Part shown: positions 36,762 to 46,364 of the stretch, in pieces
Numbering within the stretch: position 1 is the first letter of the stretch
Layout: every line of letters starts with the position of its first letter
Assembly: GCF_019443985.1 (NCBI RefSeq)
Contig: NZ_CP049303.1
Coordinates: 1,054,001-1,118,000 of the forward strand
Direction of reading: 5' to 3'
DNA length: 64,000 nt
DNA from: Liquorilactobacillus hordei DSM 19519
GTDB taxonomy: Bacteria > Bacillota > Bacilli > Lactobacillales > Lactobacillaceae
Program-made: the position numbers and the translations under genes
The notes under the pieces: model-generated
The model's input: the letters and a program-made list of their open reading frames with translations, nothing else
Database searches by the model: none
What the model was told of the DNA's origin: nothing

Positions 36762-38282
36762 GTGAATATTATTCAACAAATCGACAAATGGGCTGAAATT
36801 ATGCCAAATAAGACTGTATGTGACTATCTAGGAGATAAGAGGACATACTTAGAGCTAAAGCAGATGTCAGACTCACTAGCTCAAAAATTAGTAAATTTAG
36901 AATTACCTAAAAAAGCACCCATTTTGGTATTTGGGGGCCAAACTTTTGAGATGTTAGTTTCTTTTTTAGCAGTCGTAAAAGCTGGACATTCATACATACC
37001 ATTGGATGTGGAATCACCAAATGAAAGAATTACACAGATTGTTGAGATCGCAAAACCAGCAGCGTGTATTGCGGTCGAAAAATTACCAGTAGAATTAGGT
37101 GACCTCATTATTTTGAATAATGAAGAGTTGACAAAGATTTTCCAAAGTAACATAAGGGCATTTGATGCAACCAAGTATCAGGTTAGCGGTAATGATGTTT
37201 TTTATACGATTTTTACTTCGGGAACAACTGGGATGCCTAAAGGAGTACAAATAAGCGCTAATAATCTACAAAGCTTTTTAGACTGGATGAAAAGTGATTT
37301 TGGAATTACAGCAGGAAAAACCTTTTTGGCACAGGCAGCATATTCATTTGATTTATCTGTGATGTCCATTTATCCTGCATTAACTCAGGGAGGCAAATTG
37401 ACTGTCCTGCCTAAGAAGGTAACGGATAATTTTAAGAATCTATTTGAAACATTACCAAAAATGGAATTAAATATTTGGGTGTCCACTCCTTCATTCATGG
37501 ATATTTGTTTGCTTGATAAAAATTTCAATGAGGATAACTATCCAACGGTTACACATTTTCTATTTTGCGGGGAAGAGCTTACACATAAAGCCGCACAAAT
37601 GCTGAAAGAAAGATTCCCTAAGGCGGGTATCTATAACACATATGGACCAACTGAAGCAACAGTTGCAGTTAGCCAGGTATTGATTGACAAGAACATTCTT
37701 ACTAATTATCCACGATTACCAATTGGAATCAGTAAAGAAGATACAGAGTTGCTGATTGTGGATGAAGATTTGCATGAAGTACCAAGCGGAACGTCTGGCG
37801 AATTATTGATAATTGGTCCAAGTGTTTCAAAAGGATACTTGAATAATCCAGAAAAAACGCAGCAAGCATTTATTAATTTTAACGGAAAACAAGCTTATCG
37901 TACTGGGGATCTGGCTGAAATTGATGACAAGGGACAGCTGTTATATCATGGCAGAATTGATTTTCAAGTAAAGTTACATGGTTTCAGAATTGAACTTGAA
38001 GAAGTTGATCATCATTTAAATCAAGTTTCATTAATCAAACAAGCTACATGTGCGCCTAAGTATGACCAAAATCATAAAGCTACACAAATTGTGGCTTATG
38101 TAGTACCAAAGGAAAATGAATTTGAATCAGAATTTGCGTTAACGAAAGCCATCAAAGCAGAACTAACAACGATGATGATGCCATACATGATTCCACAGAA
38201 GTATGTTTATGTGACATCCTTGCCACTGACGAATAACGGTAAGGTTGACCGCAAGGGAATTTTGCACGAGGTTAATAGCTAA
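36762..38282 (+). CDS. dltA: D-alanine--D-alanyl carrier protein ligase
   Basis: The 506-residue adenylate-forming enzyme activates D-alanine and loads it on DltC. Motifs are the AMP loop FTSGTTGMPKGV (about residues 151-162), YNTYGPTEATVAVS, YRTGDLAEID, and the catalytic Lys in NNGKVDRKGI. The GTG at 36762, after GGGAGG, is preferred. The stop overlaps the dltB start by one base (TAATG). Confidence 0.97.
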   Translation: MNIIQQIDKWAEIMPNKTVCDYLGDKRTYLELKQMSDSLAQKLVNLELPKKAPILVFGGQTFEMLVSFLAVVKAGHSYIPLDVESPNERITQIVEIAKPAACIAVEKLPVELGDLIILNNEELTKIFQSNIRAFDATKYQVSGNDVFYTIFTSGTTGMPKGVQISANNLQSFLDWMKSDFGITAGKTFLAQAAYSFDLSVMSIYPALTQGGKLTVLPKKVTDNFKNLFETLPKMELNIWVSTPSFMDICLLDKNFNEDNYPTVTHFLFCGEELTHKAAQMLKERFPKAGIYNTYGPTEATVAVSQVLIDKNILTNYPRLPIGISKEDTELLIVDEDLHEVPSGTSGELLIIGPSVSKGYLNNPEKTQQAFINFNGKQAYRTGDLAEIDDKGQLLYHGRIDFQVKLHGFRIELEEVDHHLNQVSLIKQATCAPKYDQNHKATQIVAYVVPKENEFESEFALTKAIKAELTTMMMPYMIPQKYVYVTSLPLTNNGKVDRKGILHEVNS

Positions 38283-39490
38283 TGATTAGTATGCAACCTT
38301 ATCAAAATCCAACATATTTTCTATTAATAGCATTATCATTTGTGCCAATAATTATAGCGAATCTTTGTGAAAAGAAAATATATTGGTATCAAACTCTTAT
38401 TTCTCTTGGCTTTTTAACATTATCTTTTGGCGGAATAAAATGGCATCAAGGAATAGCCTTAATAATCTATATCATCTTAGAAGTTATTTTAATTAAACTG
38501 TATTTTAATTATAGGATGAGGCTAAACAATTCGTGGGTGTTTTATCTGGCAGTGATTATCTCAATTGTTCCTTTGGTTATTGTCAAAGTCACACCTGCAG
38601 TTTACGGGGGACAGGTTTCAATTATTGGATTTTTAGGAATCAGTTACATTACTTTCAAAATTGTTGGAATGATTATGGAAATTCGTGATGGAGCAATTAA
38701 GGACTTCAATTTATGGAAAACACTCCAATTCTTATTATTCTTCCCAACTATTTCCTCGGGTCCAATTGATCGTTATCGTCGATTTATCGGAGATTATGAT
38801 AAAAAACTCTCGCGTGAAAAATATTTAGACTTACTTGAAAAGGGAATTTGGTATATTTTCTTGGGCTTCTTGTATAAGTTCTTTATTGCATACTTTTTTG
38901 GAACACTTCTAATGCCACAAGTTGCTCAAAATGCATTAGCACATGGCGGATTATCTTGGTGGCTGGTTGCCTACATGTATATTTGGTCAATGGATTTGTT
39001 TTTTGATTTTGCGGGATATAGCTTATTCGCGGTTGGGACGAGCTATATTATGGGAATTGCAACGCCAATGAATTTCAACAAACCGTTTGCTGCTCCAAAT
39101 ATTAAGGAATTCTGGAATAGATGGCATATGTCATTGTCATTTTGGTTTAGAGATTACATTTATATGCGACTGGTATTTTTTATAATGAAGAAGAAACTAA
39201 TTAAAAGTCGTATAACGATTGCCAACTTAGGGTACTTAACATTATTCTTAATAATGGGATTCTGGCATGGGGTAACATGGTATTACATTGTTTATGGTTT
39301 ATTTCATGCATGTGCAATCATTATTTGTGATGCATGGTTGCGTTTTAAAAAGAAGCACCGCCAGCAAATTCCAAGTAATCGTTTTACGAAATTATTTGCT
39401 ATCTTTCTAACATTTAATACAGTTTGTTTTAGTTTTTTGATTTTTTCAGGTTTCTTAAACACAATGATGTTTCACCATATTATGAAATAA
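38282..39490 (+). CDS. dltB: D-alanyl transfer membrane O-acyltransferase DltB
   Basis: A 402-residue MBOAT-family protein with many hydrophobic helices. [16 protein letters not shown] and the catalytic His in [15 protein letters not shown] are family hallmarks. It passes D-alanyl groups from DltC across the membrane toward lipoteichoic acid, with DltX and DltD. Confidence 0.96.
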   Translation: MISMQPYQNPTYFLLIALSFVPIIIANLCEKKIYWYQTLISLGFLTLSFGGIKWHQGIALIIYIILEVILIKLYFNYRMRLNNSWVFYLAVIISIVPLVIVKVTPAVYGGQVSIIGFLGISYITFKIVGMIMEIRDGAIKDFNLWKTLQFLLFFPTISSGPIDRYRRFIGDYDKKLSREKYLDLLEKGIWYIFLGFLYKFFIAYFFGTLLMPQVAQNALAHGGLSWWLVAYMYIWSMDLFFDFAGYSLFAVGTSYIMGIATPMNFNKPFAAPNIKEFWNRWHMSLSFWFRDYIYMRLVFFIMKKKLIKSRITIANLGYLTLFLIMGFWHGVTWYYIVYGLFHACAIIICDAWLRFKKKHRQQIPSNRFTKLFAIFLTFNTVCFSFLIFSGFLNTMMFHHIMK

Positions 39491-39506
39491 AAAGGGAGTT
39501 TTTAAA

Positions 39507-39740
39507 ATGAAAGAACAAGTTATTGAGATTTTACAAGATTTAACTGGAAGTGAAGAAGTTGCTACTAATCTTGACATCAATCTTTTTGATGCAGGATTAA
39601 TTGATTCAATGGCAACTGTTCAATTACTACTTGAATTGCAAGCACAATGTGGGGTCGATGTTCCAGTTTCTGAATTTGAACGTAGTGAGTGGGAAACACC
39701 TAATAAGATTATTGCGAAAGTTGAATCATTAAAGGCATGA
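39507..39740 (+). CDS. dltC: D-alanyl carrier protein
   Basis: A 77-residue carrier protein with phosphopantetheine Ser in [14 protein letters not shown] (about residue 35). It accepts D-alanine from DltA. It overlaps dltD by 4 bases (ATGA). Confidence 0.97.
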   Translation: MKEQVIEILQDLTGSEEVATNLDINLFDAGLIDSMATVQLLLELQAQCGVDVPVSEFERSEWETPNKIIAKVESLKA

Positions 39741-40984
39741 GTATGTTCAAAAGACTATTTTTGATTTTTGGTCCAATTGTGTGCGCAGTCATAATCGTCA
39801 TGGGCTTCTTATTTTCTCCGTTAAGACCAGATAAAATCTCACAAAGTACAATTCAAAGAGCAGCACTTTCACAATCACCCCAAGTCTTTAAGGGTATGGC
39901 TGTTAAACGAGCAGCTTTTAAAGAAAATTATGTTCCTTTTTTTGGATCATCGGAACTTTCACGGATAGATGCACTTCATCCATCTGTATTAGCACAAAAA
40001 TATCATCGTAGTTATCGTCCTTTTTTACTTGGAACTGCTGGAACACAATCAATAACGCAATTTTGGCAGATGCAAGGTTTTGGTAATGAGTTGAATAATA
40101 AGAAGGCTGTATTTATTATTTCACCTCAATGGTTTGTTAAAGGCGGGATAGATGCTGCTGCATTTAATTATTTTTACCCACGTCCAGAAATTGTAAACTG
40201 GTTATTAAAGGCAAAACCAACAACTCAAAATAGGTATGCAGCTGAAAGATTACTTGCACTCAATGCCAAAGATTCTACAGATGTAATCGATGATAGTGTT
40301 TTGCGGATTGCTGCAGGACAACACTTAACTAATTTTCAAAAGAATTATTTGCGTTTGGTGAAAAATGAATTGGATCATGAAGATCAGCTATTTTCAACAA
40401 TTTCACTAAATAATCGAGAAGCATTAATTAGAAGAAGAGAAAAAGAATTGCCCACAGTTTATAACAAATATCGACTTGATAAAATAGGATATGAATTGGG
40501 TAAAGCAAATACAACAAGCAATAAGTTATACATTGATAATAACTTTTGGAATTACAAATTAAAACCAGTTTATAAGAAGTTAGCAGGGGAGCAAAGGAAT
40601 TTTAGCTACATTAAATCTGTAGAATATTCAGATTTTCAGCTTGTATTAAATGAGTTTGCTAAGCATCATATCAATGTCTTGTTTATAATCCCACCTGTTA
40701 ATGAGAAATGGGCAAAATATACTGGGTTATCAATGTCAATGATTCAAGCTTTTAATAAAAAAATCACGTATCAATTGAAGTCGCAAGGATTTACACATAT
40801 TGCAAATCTGACCAAAGAAGGTAAGAAACCATATTTCATGCAAGACACAATTCATCTTGGATGGAGAGGGTGGTTAGCTGTTGATCAGTATGTGAATCCG
40901 TTTTTGACAAAGAAACAGACAAGCCCACAGTATAAAATGAAGAACTATTTCTATACAAAGAAATGGCAGAACATGAGTTATTAA
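39737..40984 (+). CDS. dltD: D-alanyl transfer protein DltD
   Basis: The 415-residue protein has an N-terminal membrane anchor ([20 protein letters not shown]) and an extracellular SGNH-hydrolase-like domain with [13 protein letters not shown] (catalytic Ser region), GTAGTQS, and a C-terminal [10 protein letters not shown] carrying the Asp/His pair. It completes transfer of D-Ala to teichoic acid. An alternative ATG lies two codons downstream. Confidence 0.96.
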   Translation: MSMFKRLFLIFGPIVCAVIIVMGFLFSPLRPDKISQSTIQRAALSQSPQVFKGMAVKRAAFKENYVPFFGSSELSRIDALHPSVLAQKYHRSYRPFLLGTAGTQSITQFWQMQGFGNELNNKKAVFIISPQWFVKGGIDAAAFNYFYPRPEIVNWLLKAKPTTQNRYAAERLLALNAKDSTDVIDDSVLRIAAGQHLTNFQKNYLRLVKNELDHEDQLFSTISLNNREALIRRREKELPTVYNKYRLDKIGYELGKANTTSNKLYIDNNFWNYKLKPVYKKLAGEQRNFSYIKSVEYSDFQLVLNEFAKHHINVLFIIPPVNEKWAKYTGLSMSMIQAFNKKITYQLKSQGFTHIANLTKEGKKPYFMQDTIHLGWRGWLAVDQYVNPFLTKKQTSPQYKMKNYFYTKKWQNMSY

Positions 40985-41049
40985 TTAACTCAGCCAAGGT
41001 CATTTACAAGAAGACTTGCATAATAAAGTTATTTAGTTTTCACAAGATA

Positions 41050-41098
41050 TAAAATAGGATTGGATCAAAAATTAAATTTTGATTCAGTCCTATTTTTA
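41050..41098. terminator. Bidirectional terminator between dltD and a convergent gene
   Basis: AAAATAGGATTGGATCAAAA pairs with TTTTGATTCAGTCCTATTTTT. The left A-run lets it work for the minus strand too. Confidence 0.9.
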
Positions 41099-41139
41099 TG
41101 GCTAATATCTGTTGTTTGTTCTCTGAATATTCTTTATCA

Positions 41140-41571
41140 TTATTGAGGTAAATGGCTGACAAACTTTACAATCTTGAAATGTGGCTGTCCTTTGAGTGTT
41201 ACACTATTGATTCGAACGTCCATCACAGTGCTAAAACGTTGGTTAAAAAAAACAGTTCCACAAACATAATTAATATAATAAACATGTGGTTGCCGTGTTT
41301 TCCAAATTTCTATAGTATAGTCATGAAGACCCTTAAAATTATAATTATGAAGTTGCTGTTTAATTGCATATTTGGTTAGACGTACAAAAGCATAATATTG
41401 TTGTGATGTTAAACGGTGAACTGCTTGGTCATCAGAGACTAGTTCAACACGTTGATGGCTGTTATAGTACGGAGTTTCCCATATCCATCCCTCATACCAT
41501 TTGTAGATGCTAAATACGATCAAGAAGTCCAAAGTCACAATTAGTATGACTATTTTTATCCAAAAACGCAT
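41140..41571 (-). CDS. Hypothetical membrane-anchored protein
   Basis: A 143-residue protein that I do not recognise. It starts MRFWIKIVILIVTLDFLIVF, one N-terminal membrane helix or signal, followed by a soluble domain rich in Tyr, His and Gln (QQYYAFVRLTKYAIKQQL, VYYINYVCGTVFFNQRF). The start at 41571 is fixed by GGAGGATTTGAT; the frame extends to 41640 without a ribosome site. It converges on dltD across a shared terminator. Confidence 0.72.
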   Translation of the reverse strand: MRFWIKIVILIVTLDFLIVFSIYKWYEGWIWETPYYNSHQRVELVSDDQAVHRLTSQQYYAFVRLTKYAIKQQLHNYNFKGLHDYTIEIWKTRQPHVYYINYVCGTVFFNQRFSTVMDVRINSVTLKGQPHFKIVKFVSHLPQ

Positions 41572-41770
41572 ATCAAATCCTCCGTCCATGATGTTATTCA
41601 AAGTAAATAGTGTAAAAACATAAAATATATTTTGAAGCAAAGCTTTTAGTTGATTATGTAATAAATGTATTTCATAAGCTAAATTTTTTGTGAAATAGAT
41701 AATACTATATTTTTAAAATTTCATTTTTTGGTAGGTACCAATATATAATATATATTAACAGATGATGAAT

Positions 41771-41814
41771 TAAAGGAGGCATTTGCAAAACACATTTTGC
41801 AAGTACCTCCTTTA
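41771..41814. other. Strong stem-loop containing AAGGAGG, between two minus-strand genes
   Basis: TAAAGGAGG-c-ATTTGCAAAA is followed by CACA and TTTTGCAA-gta-CCTCCTTTA. The stem is long with one bulge, and neither side has a T-run, so it is not a typical terminator. Around it, about 41641-41871 holds only AT-rich sequence. Confidence 0.7.
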
Positions 41815-41871
41815 GTAAGTATTACTTAGGATAATTAGTTTTCCTTTATTTCCAAAAGGATAAGTATCAAA

Positions 41872-42360
41872 TTATTCAGTGAATTGAAGTGGTTCTTTAT
41901 CAGGAATCAATGCGCTGTCAATTGAATCTTCAGGATCTAATTGGACTAAAAATGAGATAATACCACTTTTTTTCTTAATTTCTTTAATAATAGCTTCACA
42001 TACAAAACCACTTTGTAATTGAATTGTTTCTGCAAGAAAACCGGCTTCCAACAAGAAATCGGCTTGCTTCACGACCTGGTTACGAAGTTGAACAACGTCA
42101 CCTGATAATTCGAAAAGTTGTTGTTTTTTATTGCCTTTAATTCGTTTTAAATCTCCCCAACCGGCTTCAGAAAAGAAAACCGGCAGATCATCATCTTTAG
42201 CGAGGTAGACCTCACGTGCTAAACGTTTTCCCGCCCAATAGAGAATATTATGATTGTCCCCGATTAATTCAGGGACCAAGATGTCACGTATAACTTCATA
42301 TCCAAGAGTATTTACCAACTCTTTTTTTTGTGACAGTTCTAGATATTTTTTTACATCCAT
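41872..42360 (-). CDS. DUF2507 family protein (YslB-like)
   Basis: The 162-residue protein has LGYEVIRDILVPELIGDNHNILYWAGKRLAR, typical of DUF2507. The fold is related to heme/ligand sensing V4R domains, but no function is proven. ATG is preceded by AGGAGCG. It is divergent from rdgB. Confidence 0.85.
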   Translation of the reverse strand: MDVKKYLELSQKKELVNTLGYEVIRDILVPELIGDNHNILYWAGKRLAREVYLAKDDDLPVFFSEAGWGDLKRIKGNKKQQLFELSGDVVQLRNQVVKQADFLLEAGFLAETIQLQSGFVCEAIIKEIKKKSGIISFLVQLDPEDSIDSALIPDKEPLQFTE

Positions 42361-42455
42361 GATGACGCTCCTTTGATTCAGTCTACCATTGATTATACAT
42401 TGAAATGAATAAAAAAGTTGTAATTAATTTGAAATTTAAATAATAGTGAAGATTT

Positions 42456-42484
42456 TTGCTACCACTAAGTTTTATATGTATAAT
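42456..42484 (+). promoter_or_regulatory. Promoter of rdgB
   Basis: TTGCTA (42456-42461), 17-base spacer, TATAAT (42479-42484), about 40 bases before the start codon. Confidence 0.8.
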
Positions 42485-42524
42485 CGTAAGAGAAAACAAC
42501 ACTATTTAATAGCGAGGCATATTT

Positions 42525-43124
42525 ATGAAAAAAATATTGATAGCTACAAAAAATGAGGGAAAAGCTCGTGAATTTAGAACTTTCTTTGAGCCAAAAGGTT
42601 TTAAAGTTATTACACTAAATGAATTAGACAATATTCCAGAAATTATTGAGAATGGCTCAACTTTTGAAGAAAATGCTTTGATTAAGGCACAATCTCTGAC
42701 TAATTTGTTACAAACAGTTGTTGTAGCGGATGATTCTGGGTTAATGGTAGATGCACTTGGAGGTGAACCTGGAATTTTTTCTGCACGTTATGCAGGAGAT
42801 CATGATGATGATGCAAATAATCAGAAATTACTTAGCAATTTAGAAGGTATCCCTGAAGAGAAAAGAACGGCTGTATTTCATACTTCATTAGTTGTTACCC
42901 GTACTGGAAAGAAACCTCTTGTAGTTGATGGAGAAGTTAAAGGAAGGGTACTGAGAAGCTTACGAGGAGAAGATGGTTTTGGCTATGATCCCTTATTTTA
43001 TCTGCCTGAACTCGATAAGACTTTCGCAGAATTAACACCTGCTGAAAAAAATGAGGTTAGCCATCGCGGACGAGCAATCAAGAAATTGAGTGAAAAATTT
43101 GATGATTGGTGGGTCAAAGAATAA
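42525..43124 (+). CDS. rdgB: XTP/dITP diphosphatase (Ham1/RdgB)
   Basis: A 199-residue house-cleaning enzyme that removes inosine and xanthosine triphosphates. Motifs are IATKNEGKAREF at the N-terminus, FEENALIKA, VADDSGLMVDALGGEPGIFSARYAG, GFGYDPLFYLP and SHRGRA. It overlaps the next gene by one base (TAATG). Confidence 0.96.
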   Translation: MKKILIATKNEGKAREFRTFFEPKGFKVITLNELDNIPEIIENGSTFEENALIKAQSLTNLLQTVVVADDSGLMVDALGGEPGIFSARYAGDHDDDANNQKLLSNLEGIPEEKRTAVFHTSLVVTRTGKKPLVVDGEVKGRVLRSLRGEDGFGYDPLFYLPELDKTFAELTPAEKNEVSHRGRAIKKLSEKFDDWWVKE

Positions 43125-43651
43125 TGGATGAAAAAATATTGGTAGTAAGTGATAGTCATGGCGATCGTGACATCTTGGTCAAGCTATTGAAAAAGTATAA
43201 AGGACAGGTCACGGCAATGTTTCATTGTGGAGATTCAGAACTTGAACCCGATGACGAATTATTCAATGATTTCCATGTCGTAAAGGGAAATTGTGATTAC
43301 GATTCTAGATTTGCAAAAAAAGTAGTTGTCAAAGTTGGTTCTGAAAATGTCTTATTAACTCATGGACACTTATATGGTGTAAATAGCGGTTTAAATAGCT
43401 TGAATCTTCTGGCACAGGAAAATAAAGCTACAATTGCATTATTCGGTCATACGCATCTTTTGGGTGCAGAAATGGTAAAAGAATGCTTATTCCTTAACCC
43501 AGGCAGTATTAGTTTTCCAAGAGGAGAATATAGTAATATAGGGGGAACTTATGCGTTAATTGATAGCACTGTGCAGAATCTCCATGTACAATTTTATAAT
43601 CGTGACTTTGAAGCTATTCCTAATTTAGCAATGGATTATAAAAGGAGATAA
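43124..43651 (+). CDS. YfcE/MJ0936-type metallophosphoesterase
   Basis: The 175-residue calcineurin-like phosphodiesterase shows VVSDSHGDRDIL, FHCGDSE, VKGNCDYD, LTHGHLYG and FGHTH, the full two-metal site. Substrate unknown. The ATG at 43124 is translationally coupled to rdgB; the pairing is common in Bacilli. Confidence 0.92.
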   Translation: MDEKILVVSDSHGDRDILVKLLKKYKGQVTAMFHCGDSELEPDDELFNDFHVVKGNCDYDSRFAKKVVVKVGSENVLLTHGHLYGVNSGLNSLNLLAQENKATIALFGHTHLLGAEMVKECLFLNPGSISFPRGEYSNIGGTYALIDSTVQNLHVQFYNRDFEAIPNLAMDYKRR

Positions 43652-43656
43652 GAGAA

Positions 43657-43842
43657 GTGAATCCAGATTTGAGGAAATTGTATATTAAATTATTGAAATG
43701 GAGTGTGACCACTGCTTTTTTAATGATTTCACGACAATTTGTTAATAATCAGGTATTTGATATTGTTATAATTCTTTGTGTCTGCTATTGTGTAGGTATC
43801 TTTGTTATGTGTTTTTATTTTCAACTTTTTGGGAAAAAATAG
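43657..43842 (+). CDS. Small two-helix membrane protein, unknown
   Basis: A 61-residue frame beginning GTG, with AAGGAGA 8-10 bases upstream and only 5 bases after the phosphoesterase stop, so it is likely real and cotranscribed. It holds two hydrophobic stretches (VTTAFLMISRQF and FDIVIILCVCYCVGIFVMCFYF) and ends in GKK. I do not recognise the family. Confidence 0.7.
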   Translation: MNPDLRKLYIKLLKWSVTTAFLMISRQFVNNQVFDIVIILCVCYCVGIFVMCFYFQLFGKK

Positions 43843-43885
43843 TATTGACATTACTCAAAATGAATGTATAATAATAAGAGTATTT

Positions 43886-43958
43886 TGCCCGTTGGTCAAA
43901 TTGGTTAAGACGTCGCCCTCTCAAGGCGGAGTTACGGGTTCGATCCCCGTACGGGTGA
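43886..43958 (+). tRNA. tRNA-Glu (anticodon CTC)
   Basis: Cloverleaf visible: acceptor arms TGCCCGT and ACGGGTG, a D arm with TTGGTTAA, anticodon stem TCGCC/GGCGG with loop CTCTCAA (anticodon CTC at 43920-43922) and T arm ACGGG-TTCGATC-CCCGT. No CCA is encoded. The first pair is T-G, which is unusual. Confidence 0.88.
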
Positions 43959-44109
43959 TATGTTGAGGCAAAACACGTGTCCATCATTTAATTAGGATGG
44001 ACTTTTATTTTGCGGAAGCAGCACAATTTTGCTTGTCATTCGTGAGTAATTGCGTGTATTGACAAGCAAATGAATAAGTATTACCATAAAATAGTTATTT
44101 TTAATTCAT

Positions 44110-44182
44110 TGGGCATTCGCCAAATTGGTAAGGCAGCGGACTCTGAATCCGCAATGTACTGGTTCGAGTCCAGTATGCCCAA
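44110..44182 (+). tRNA. tRNA-Gln (anticodon CTG)
   Basis: Acceptor arms TGGGCAT and ATGCCCA, the TGGGC start typical of tRNA-Gln, anticodon stem GCGGA/TCCGC with loop CTCTGAA (anticodon CTG), and T arm with GGTTCGAGTCC. No CCA is encoded. A decayed integrase follows, so its 3' end may be an old attachment site. Confidence 0.9.
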
Positions 44183-44195
44183 TTGTAGGTTAGTA

Positions 44196-44246
44196 AATGG
44201 TGGTAAATCTTCGTAAAACGTTGATTTACCGCCATTTTTATTTTTT
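44196..44246 (+). terminator. Terminator after tRNA-Gln
   Basis: AATGGTGGTAAATC pairs with GATTTACCGCCATT (one G-U), followed by TTTATTTTTT. Confidence 0.85.
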
Positions 44247-44369
44247 ATATTCGTAACGTTTCGTATACTTTTACACCTTTATGTTGCATAGATGTTGCAT
44301 GGAATTATCTCAGAGATGCTTTCATAGTAGTGGCCAGAGACTCATGCAACAAATCTAGGTTGCATAGAA

Positions 44370-44973
44370 TCAAAAATTAACAAAAGCAGTAAATTTCTCG
44401 GGTGTATTTTCTCGCTGCTGATCAGTTACAGAAGTATATATATCCAGTGTGGTTTTAATATCACTGTGGCCAAGTTGTGCTTGTAACTCTTTAGGTGGCA
44501 TTCCACCTTGAATAGCTAGAGTTGCATAGGTATGTCTAAAACCGTGTACAGGGATGTGTTTTAAATCATAGTTTTGAGTCACTCTGACTGCCCAGACACG
44601 AGGTTTGTTAGGATTATGCATGGTAATTCTTTGAGGAGAAAACAAGCTGTTTTTTATTCAAAGAGTTAAAGCCATACTGTAACAACTCTTTGCGCTGTAA
44701 CCTTTGCCAGCTCTTTAAAATACCGAGTGATTTTGAATCAATGAAAATGGTCCGATCACTGGCCGATGTTTTAGTTGATTGAACTACTAAGTGGTTATTG
44801 TAATCATTGGACTGTGTTTTATTGATTCTTATCTGTCTTGTTTTAAAATCGACGTCAGACCATGTTAGGGCGAGAGCTTCGTCTTTACGCATATCAGTAG
44901 TTTGTTCCTCATATGATACCTAGAATCTCCAGAACCGTCCCTTACTCGTTTTATATTTTGTATATGAAGCCAT
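44370..44973 (-). pseudogene. Decayed tyrosine-type phage/ICE integrase
   Basis: Three pieces remain in order. The N-terminus MASYTKYKTSKGRFWRF (starting 44973) looks like an arm-binding domain and stops early. Then comes MRKDEALALTWSDVDFKTRQIRINK (44892 down to about 44614), with the first catalytic Arg region. The C-terminal piece (to 44370) has HGFRHTYATL and LGHSDIKTTLDIYTSV with His, Arg and Tyr. A large internal deletion after the N-terminus and a frameshift near 44630 inactivate the gene. It lies 190 bases from tRNA-Gln. Confidence 0.88.
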
Positions 44974-45125
44974 ATTGATCTCTCCTTACAAGCATAAGTT
45001 TGCTGACGACAAGTGACTTATTTTAGAGAAATCACTGTTGAACATCAACTTCTTTACAATTACAAACAGAGGGTACAGCTGTATAAACAGTGAGACACAT
45101 CTTTTGCTTTGTGGGGGATGCTTTT

Positions 45126-45845
45126 TTATTTAATCAATTTGTTAATTTTTTCTTTTAACTCAATATTTTCTTTTTCTAATTGATCTAGCTTTTTCAATAT
45201 TTTATCCTCTTTGTTATTCTCTTGGACAGTAAAATATTCTGTGATTGAACTTGTTAACATTCCTATGAAGCCAATTCCAACAAACATTAGCAAAACTGCT
45301 GCAAACTTTCCGACTGCTGTATGAGGTGAAATATCACCATAACCAACAGTAGTAGCAGTTGCTATAGCCCACCAGAAGGATTCTGAAAGTGAAACATTCT
45401 CAGCTAAAGAATACATAACTGATGAAATACATAATATTGCTAAGCAGACTATCATCAAATAAATAAGACCGTTTGTTTTTAGAAACTTCTTTACATTTTT
45501 TTGAAGTTTTCCCGTTAAACCTATCAATCGCGTAAATCTAAAGAATTTGGCTAACCGAGAAATTCTAACAATTCTGGTTAATCTTGCTATTCTAAAAAAA
45601 GAAAATATAGAATTTACCGGAATGATTGCTAAAAGATCGAATATGTTGTTTTTAAAGAACAATGTCTTATCTTTTGAAAGATATAATCTTACAAAATAGT
45701 CTACAGCGAATATGATTAAAATTGTATTATCAATATAATTATATGGATATTTATCAATTGAAATAGTATTAGCATAATCCATTATGACCATTGTCACAGA
45801 TATAGCAGCCAAAAGGGATATCAAAACATCGTATAATCGTTTCAT
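45126..45845 (-). CDS. Voltage-gated potassium channel (6-TM Kv-like)
   Basis: The 239-residue protein has six membrane segments. S4 carries a basic residue at every third position (RIARLTRIVRISRLAKFFRF, about residues 85-104), the mark of a voltage sensor. The pore has the selectivity filter ATTVGYGD (about 166-173), and the C-terminus is a coiled coil (KILKKLDQLEKENIELKEKI) for tetramer assembly. Length is short but complete. The gene sits in the accessory stretch after tRNA-Gln. Confidence 0.92.
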   Translation of the reverse strand: MKRLYDVLISLLAAISVTMVIMDYANTISIDKYPYNYIDNTILIIFAVDYFVRLYLSKDKTLFFKNNIFDLLAIIPVNSIFSFFRIARLTRIVRISRLAKFFRFTRLIGLTGKLQKNVKKFLKTNGLIYLMIVCLAILCISSVMYSLAENVSLSESFWWAIATATTVGYGDISPHTAVGKFAAVLLMFVGIGFIGMLTSSITEYFTVQENNKEDKILKKLDQLEKENIELKEKINKLIK

Positions 45846-45930
45846 ATTAGTTTCTCTGTTTTTTTAAATGATACACAGTATACACTAAAAGAATCAAAAG
45901 GTTTCAATTCTACTCGACTCCTTTATATAG

Positions 45931-46257
45931 TTAGTTTGCAATTTTAAAATTTGTATTTTTTGCTTTCCAATCTTCCAATTTAATACCAACCCAAAATAAA
46001 TAAACTCCAAGTGTAATAATGCTCAATAAAAGCCATTTAATCCAATTTCCAAATAATCCTACCGCGGAACCTTTAAATTTCATTCTGTGTCCATCAATCA
46101 CGGTATGATTTATTTTCCAACCATAAACCATACACAAAGCCCACGGATAACAGATTCCAAATGTAAAAAAGGTTAGAATGAATCCTATAATATTCCAGCC
46201 AATATAAGATAGTAGACCACCATCAAAAAAAGAATTTCGACCATATTTTATTTCCAC
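45931..46257 (-). CDS. DUF898 family small membrane protein
   Basis: The roughly 108-residue protein has three hydrophobic segments (LLSYIGWNIIGFILTFFTFGI, an ICYPWALCMVYGW segment, and WIKWLLLSIITLGVYLFWV). FKGSAVGLFGNW and a GVYLFW motif resemble DUF898/YjgN-like proteins of unknown role. I use GTG at 46257, 7 bases after GGGGGA; the frame opens at 46272. Confidence 0.75.
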   Translation of the reverse strand: MEIKYGRNSFFDGGLLSYIGWNIIGFILTFFTFGICYPWALCMVYGWKINHTVIDGHRMKFKGSAVGLFGNWIKWLLLSIITLGVYLFWVGIKLEDWKAKNTNFKIAN

Positions 46258-46364
46258 AATGTATTCCCCCAAATGTTTTAAGACTTTAAAGTCGTTAGAT
46301 AAGGTTTTAATAATTTCTTAACAAGTAGATAATGCTCCTAAGTCAATATTTGGCACATGCTTTT

